Part shown: positions 58,170-64,000 of the stretch, one piece after another | How the letters are laid out: each line of letters starts with the position of its first letter | Position numbering within the stretch: the first letter of the stretch is position 1 | NCBI GenBank assembly: GCA_036186865.1 | Contig: AP025053.1 | Location: 9,309,455-9,373,454, forward strand | Length of the DNA stretch: 64,000 nt | Direction: 5' to 3' | Origin: Eustoma russellianum | Lineage: Eukaryota; Streptophyta; Magnoliopsida; Gentianales; Gentianaceae | Notes under the pieces: generated by a model | What the model was told of the DNA's origin: nothing | Seen by the model: only the letters and a program-made list of their open reading frames with translations | Databases searched by the model: none | Position numbers and translations under genes: made by a program

Positions 58170-60903
58170 ATGAAGATACTGGTTTGGAATATTCGTGGTA
58201 TCAAAATTTCAATCCATCGATTGGTCTATCTTATCCGCAAACACAGTTTGCATATATTAATTGTTATAGAACCAAAAGCTCGATTGTCCTTATTATTGTC
58301 GTATCAACTTAAGCTGGGTTTCTCAAACTCTATATCTACATGTAACGATCATATATGTTCTTTTGGAAGGACTCTCTCTTGGCATTGGAAAATGAGAGAA
58401 TTGGAACGCAAAATCATTCTGTTAAATATCGATGTCTAGCATCAGGAGAGCAGTTTTGGCTCACAGCTGTTTATGCCATGCAGACATTGTCAGCTAGAAG
58501 GTCTCTTTGGGATGATTTACAACTTTTTCATTCTTCTTTGGATTTACCATGCCTGCTGGGCGGTGATTTTAATACTTTTCGTACGTTGGATGAACATCGT
58601 GGCAGATCATCACCTACACTACACTCGCTGCAAGAATTTGATGACTGTATACAAACATGTGACTTGCAATAAATTCCATTTCAAGGATCTTTATTTACTT
58701 GGTGCGACGGCAGGGGTTTAGGTCGCGTATGGCGTCGGCTTGATCGCTTCTTGTGTTCGTCGACATTTTCTGACATATTTCAAGTTCAACAGGTTTGTCA
58801 TCTGGCTCGGGCAACATCTGATCATGCGCCTTTATTATTGACGTGATTCTTCGGACAACAATCGGGGTCCAGGCGCATTTAGATATCTTGATGTTTGGCA
58901 GTCACACCAAGATTTCGACACTTTTGTTATACATCACCGGAATTCATTTCCAACGGTAGGGGGTATATGGGGATTCGCAGGTAAGCTGCGCCGTCTACAG
59001 AAGGAACTTAAGAGATGGTATAAGGAGGTTTTTGGCAACATATTTGATGCGGTAGCAGAAGCTGAAAAGCAAGTCCTTATTTGTGAAAAGGCATTCGACT
59101 TAGACGCCACAGATTTGAATAGATCTCGGTATCATCAGAGTATGGCAGAACTTCAACTTATGCAGAAGCGCGCCTTCCTTTACTGGAAACAAAAGGCCAA
59201 CGGTAAATGGATTAAGGACGGGCGATGCTAACACTGCATTTTATCATAGTACTGTGAAACATAACCGGTGAAAACAAGCCATTCGCCGAATCCAACGACC
59301 GGATGGTAGTGAATGCTTACAAAGCGCAGAAATTAATGTGGAAGCTGTCCGTTATTTCTCAAATCTTTTCACAACTGAACCAGTGGAGGATTGCGATGCC
59401 ATTTTGAAGCACATTCCAGTATTACTGACAGCAGAAGACAATGATTTACTGCAACAAATTCCATTGTTGCAAGAGATCAAACAAGTTGTATGGGATCTTA
59501 GTCCCACAAGTGTGGCTGGCCCAGACGGCTTTCCAGGAAGTTTTTACTGACATTTCTAGGGGTTCATTCAATCGGATGTTCTCAAAGCGGTTCAAGAATT
59601 TTATTTGGGTATACGAGTTCCACAGCGGGTGGCAGCAACAACAGTCGTTCTCATTCCCAAAACCTCAAATCCTCAGAGATTTTTGGATTTTCGGCTAATT
59701 TGTTTGACAAATTTTATCTCTAAAGTCATGACACGATTGTTCGCTTCTCGATCGAGCAAATTACTACCGAAGATTATCTCACCAGAACAAGCAGGTTTCT
59801 TGAGTGGTAGGGGTATTACGGATCAGATCTTATTAGCTCAAGAAATGGTTCATATCATTGACAAACGACCGCGAGGAGGTCATGTCATGGTTAAACTTGA
59901 CATGGCCAAAGCTTTTGATAGGGTAAATTGGCACTACCTTGATCTAATGCTATAACGCATGGGTTTCACATCAAGAATAGTTCGAATCTTGCTTAATAAT
60001 TTACAAGCCACACGTTGTTCCATTCTTATCAATGGCAAACAATCTACTTCCTTCCCCATCAAACGCGGCGTCAAACAGGGAGATTTATCGCCGTTGTTAT
60101 CTATCATTTCTTCCGAGGGATTCTCCCATGGGCTAAAAGCATTGTGTCGACAGGTACAATAAAAGGATTTGCTGCGGGACGCGTGGCAAGTATATCCCAT
60201 TTGGGATTTGCAGATGACTTGTTGGTTTTCTTAAATGGTTCTTCATGTAACCTCGAAAAATTTTGCAATTTTTTGACAGCATATCAGCGAGCATCAAGTC
60301 AATTGGTAAATTATCACAAAAGCCAAGTTGTTGTAGGAGCAGGGGTCAACGGACAATCTGCTTCTTCAGTATTGGGAATGAGACTAGCGTCACTGCCAAT
60401 AAAGTATCTTGGTTCCTTTCTATATAATGGTGTAAACAGGTACAAGTATTGTACTTCCCCTATCAATCATTTTGAGGCTAAACTAACTTCTTGGTCCAAT
60501 AAACTGCTGTCTATGGCTAGTCGGCTGGTGCTGTTGAAGCATGTTTTAAATACAATGCCAATACATATTATCGCCAGCTCTCGCTTACCAAAGAGCGTTA
60601 TCCATATCTTGCATCGCAAAATGGCTTCTTATCTCTGGAAAGACAGGTATCATTGGAAATCATGGTCATCTATCTGCTGCTCAGCAAAGGACGGTGGACT
60701 TGACGTTAGAAATCTTTTGCATGTTCAGAAAGCATATGACAGTCAACTGTGGTGGAAGTATCACTATTTTGACACATTATGGGCTGCGTTTTGTAAACGC
60801 AAATACGGCAATCAACATTCATTGTATTCTCACATTTATGATTCACCCATCTGGAAACACATTTGTCACATCACTAATTTTATGGAACTACGTACTTTGC
60901 GAT
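58170..60903 (+). pseudogene. LINE H ORF2: endonuclease and RT (broken, truncated)
   Basis: Starts MKILVWNIRGIKISIHRL, a well-preserved apurinic-type endonuclease N-terminus. Then HILIVIEPKAR, GGDFNTFRTLDEHRG and ATSDHAPLLL. RT blocks: DLSPTSVAGPDGFPGSFY, ISPEQAGFLSGRGITDQI, KLDMAKAFDRVNW, ILINGKQ, HLGFADDLLVFLNG (catalytic FADD), PIKYLGSFLYNGVNR. Frameshifts or stops near 58340, 58671, 58850, 59230, 59550, 59950 and 60080. The final bases join TGTAGCGCCC of LTR I. Confidence 0.88.
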
Positions 60904-63900
60904 TGTAGCGCCCCGCCCGAAACCAGAGTTCCGGTTCAGTGCACCCGCCATACTCTACTCCATAGAGTACAAGGCGTCGATACCATACATGTGCATGTCA
61001 ACATGAATTGTAATTGATATAGCGGAAGCAACTTGTAATAAGCTCACGACACACATAATATTATTACAAACCGTTCAAATCCACACAACCACAAATACAG
61101 CTTCTCACGATAACTTTATTACATCACCATAAAATAAAGCTCACACAACAGGTACATAGCTTTAGCCTACATCTTCGCTCACGGATACTCTATCTGGGGT
61201 TCCTCCTCAATGAACACGGCATCAGGGTCCCTGTTCTCTGAAATGTTAAGAGGCAAGTATGAGCGATAACCACCATCTTTTAATCGCTCAGCAAGTATTC
61301 TTTATAGATACTTCATGTGGATCATACATAGGAAGACAAGTAGCAATAAAGTAACAATATTTATGTAATTACATCTCCATTTACAAATGACAGCATTATA
61401 TATAAGGATAAAACAGAACATAAGATTTTACCTCATACCTGAGAGGTTATATCATTCTTCCTCAGCATATCCTTAGTCTACCTTCCGTACATGATTACTA
61501 ATCCATCTTATGCTAAGGTCATAACTTGCATTCATCACATCTACGTGTATGATCTTCCTTAATCGTCTTAAGGCATAATGTTCGTACAAATATTCTAATC
61601 CTCACATAAGGGACATGATCATGACGTGATGCATAAAACATGGCTTTTCATAAAATGACTTTTCGTAAACATGACTTTTCATAAACATGACATGATTTTC
61701 ATAACTTGCATAACATGACATTTTCATGACATGAAGACATAACATTTTCATCGTTGGCTATAGCACTTTTCATAAGAATAATAACGCACGACATACCGAA
61801 TGATTCCCCATATAGTACATGTACAACATAACATCATGAACATAGGTACATGTGCTAACGGTGACGCATTATGACTGAGATCCCGTGTCCCAGACCCGGT
61901 GTTACACTCAGCCATAACGTAAACATGGTCGCCTGACACCTACCACTCCGGTCCCGATGTCAGGACAGCGCTACAACATAACATAACATAACATGGTCAT
62001 AACATAACATGGGTCATTGGAATCATTCGTCTCGTGTTTATTATTCCTATGCATATGAACTTTAAAACATGTGATTCAAAAACATAACTTTTCAAACTTT
62101 GATTTCATGCAACATGAGACTCGGTCATATGAAGGTACTTTGGTCATTCTACATTTTATAATATCATCACTTACTTAATTTCCTTCTACGTATCACGACT
62201 TAAAGAAAATACCATTTTAACCTCCAATTAAATACCATTCGGCTATCACACTAAAATAGCCCTCTTTTTCCATTGTCATCACACAATAATTTGGTAACTT
62301 CTATTCCACACATACATTTCATAATTCATAGCTTAAATGTCTACTTCATGAAAATTTCTAATTACTTTTCATTTCATCTAAGATTTCATGACTTACATTT
62401 TATCATAACCTATCTATGTTAGTATATATATAACATGTAACATATCATGTACGTACATTGTGAAAGTTAGTAGTCTTATAATTACACATACATAAATATG
62501 GCCTATTTATGTTTCATACTTTTCATAACATAATTTACATACTTAACTTACTTTCATAACTTAATATATTCATCATATATACATATATACTTCTATAAAA
62601 ATATATTGAAATCACTTTTTGTCAATTAAAGACTAGTGGCCGAATGTGTATATATATGGTGTATATATATATATAAATCATTTTATGATATATTGTATAA
62701 CATCCAAAACTTATTCATTTTCCTATCTTAACATATTCATCATATATACATATATACTTGTATAAAAATATATTGAAATCACTTTTTTGTCATTAAGGCC
62801 TAGTGGCCAAATGTGTATATAGATGGTATATATATATAAAACATTTTATGATATATTGTATAACATCCAAAACTTATTCATTTTCCTATCTTAACATATT
62901 CATCATATATACATATATACTTGTATAAAAATATATTGAAATCACTTTTTTGTCATTAAGGCCTAGTGGCCGAATGTGTATATAGATGGTATATATATAT
63001 ATATATATAATTCATTTTATGATATATTGTATAATATCCAAAACTTATTCATTTTTATATCTTAACATATATGTTATACATATATGTATACATGAATCAT
63101 GTAACAACATATTTTAACCTTAAGTGGTCTTAAAGCTAATTTTCATATATTGTATATACATATATATAATTTCCGTGTATACATATCTATATATATATAT
63201 ATATACCTAAAATCATTGAGATACATGTATGTATGTGTGTGTATAAACCGTATGTATATATATATGTCTATACATATATAACTATGCATATATACATACA
63301 TCTATATGACAACCACACATTTGTTTATATATTTACTTACTTTTATACAAAACAATATGTTTATTTATATACATCTACACCTCTATACCTACATATATAT
63401 ATACCTATATATGGAGATCCGTATACATGTAGATTCATACACTTATACATATATATAACAACATACATATTTTTATAATGTGTATATACATGCGTGTATA
63501 TACGTAAGGTATATACATGCATATATCGTATGTATATATGTGTATATAGTGTATATAAGCATAAGCTTATTACTCAACATAGATCTATAATTTCTTGAGA
63601 AGAAATCTTGAACATACTACATGATTATCCAACTTTGATATGAACATAAATATTAAATTTTTGAAACCATGAAGGATCTAGGAAGAGTACTTGCCTTGGT
63701 TCACATTTCTTACACTTAGAAGATGTTTCCTTCACTTGATTTGGAAGAGAGTTCTTCTTCCTTCCTCCTAGGTATACATGGTTTTTGGGGTTTAAAAGGA
63801 GGGTTAGTGAGCAACTTATGAAACTAAGTATAGAAGAATCAAACTTAAACTTCATAAAGTTCTTACCTTGATTGCTTTTGATTCTAGATGCTACAACCTT

Positions 63901-64000
63901 CTTGAATCTTTCTTAGTTGATTGAGGTTTTATGATACTTGATTTGAGTGATGTTGGTATGAAGAAAGGAGAATAAAATCTTCTCCTTGTTGAAGACCAAA
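60904..64000 (+). repeat. Gypsy-like LTR I (continues past window)
   Basis: Starts TGTAGCGCCCCGCC and shares with J and K the blocks CAGTGCACCCGCC and GAGTACAAGGCGTC. Landmarks: hairpin TGAGCGAT...ATCGCTCA at 61260-61290, a CCTGACA...TGTCAGG inverted repeat near 61932-61964, CATGAC-rich simple sequence (61620-61740), a tandem repeat at 62560-63060 and a long TA-rich tail to about 63560. No gag-pol is seen before the window ends, so the LTR is longer than 3 kb or is a solo copy. Confidence 0.65.
62560..63060. repeat. About 165-bp AT-rich tandem repeat, 3 units
   Basis: Copies of a unit containing CATCATATATACATATATAC, AATATATTGAAATCAC and AGTGGCC(G/A)AATGTGTAT begin (by the first word) at 62571, 62738 and 62901, a period of 163-167 bp. 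A decayed fourth start is near 63063. Units two and three are nearly identical. Confidence 0.88.

Larger units (their letters stand above)
56846..60903 (+). mobile_element. L1-like LINE H, 3'-truncated by LTR I
   Basis: Plus-strand relative of LINE G with the same ORF1-ORF2 order and many identical blocks. Cut at 60903 by the start of gypsy-like LTR I, so the zinc-binding and RNase H parts are missing from the window. Contains stops and frameshifts in both ORFs. Confidence 0.88.

Noticed and set aside
63233..63478. 81-codon frame rich in Tyr/Ile
   Set aside because: It is a by-product of TA-rich sequence in the tail of LTR I.

Overview
This window looks like a heterochromatic, repeat-rich stretch of a flowering-plant nuclear genome, probably a eudicot. 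I found no convincing host gene, rRNA, tRNA or CRISPR array. Almost everything I can assign is a transposable element: Ty1/copia LTR retrotransposons of at least four types, LTRs of what is probably one Ty3/gypsy-like family, two L1-like LINEs, and one SINE fragment. Evidence for a plant: primer-binding sites matching plant initiator tRNA-Met (TGGTATCAGAGC), copia gag-protease-integrase-RT-RNase H order, DUF4283-type LINE ORF1s, and a plant SINE body. The species cannot be fixed from this. I label elements A to N for cross-reference.

Left half (1-28 kb), a nested stack. Copia element A (+, 1368-18335) is split in its gag by the large SIRE/Maximus-type copia element B (-, 2228-13954). B has about 3.1-kb LTRs that are almost identical, and its right side contains an assembly gap of 709 N. 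A lies beside, and probably inside, a gypsy-like LTR K (-, ending at 22145). K abuts and interrupts a second SIRE-type element C (-, gag fragment plus 5' LTR, to 26039). C in turn interrupts the RNase H region of another copia, M (+, 26042-27430), which carries a plant env-like domain downstream. A 0.56-kb LTR-like segment N (27423-27985) holds a run of six perfect short hairpins.

Middle (28-43 kb). A second gypsy-like LTR J (+, from 28057) carries a 28-bp x 9 minisatellite. It is followed by a SIRE-type copia E (-, 30638-43017) with a perfect 5-bp target duplication (TAGAT). E lacks protease and integrase and has a mutated RT active site. E is itself interrupted by D (-, 33896-37148, perfect duplication GTACA). 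D is odd: one 3.0-kb SIRE-type LTR, a 62-bp interior and a 159-bp terminal segment of different sequence.

Right half (43-64 kb). LINE G (-) occupies 43018-56450 and is split in its reverse transcriptase by copia element F (-, 45246-53526, perfect duplication GTATG). F has a 1248-codon gag-pol frame interrupted only by one frameshift near the RNase H end. E sits just beyond G's RNase H, so E and F both hit the same LINE. LINE H (+, 56846-60903), a relative of G, lies head-to-head with it and is cut by a third gypsy-like LTR I (+, 60904 to window end).

Functionally, these genes encode retrotransposition: gag particle proteins, protease, integrase, RT/RNase H, LINE endonuclease/RT. Most are broken. 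F and B are the least decayed and presumably the most recently active. The most interesting signals are structural: covarying stems in the K minisatellite, the hairpin run in N, perfect palindromes repeated in the SIRE-type LTRs, and the chimeric element D.
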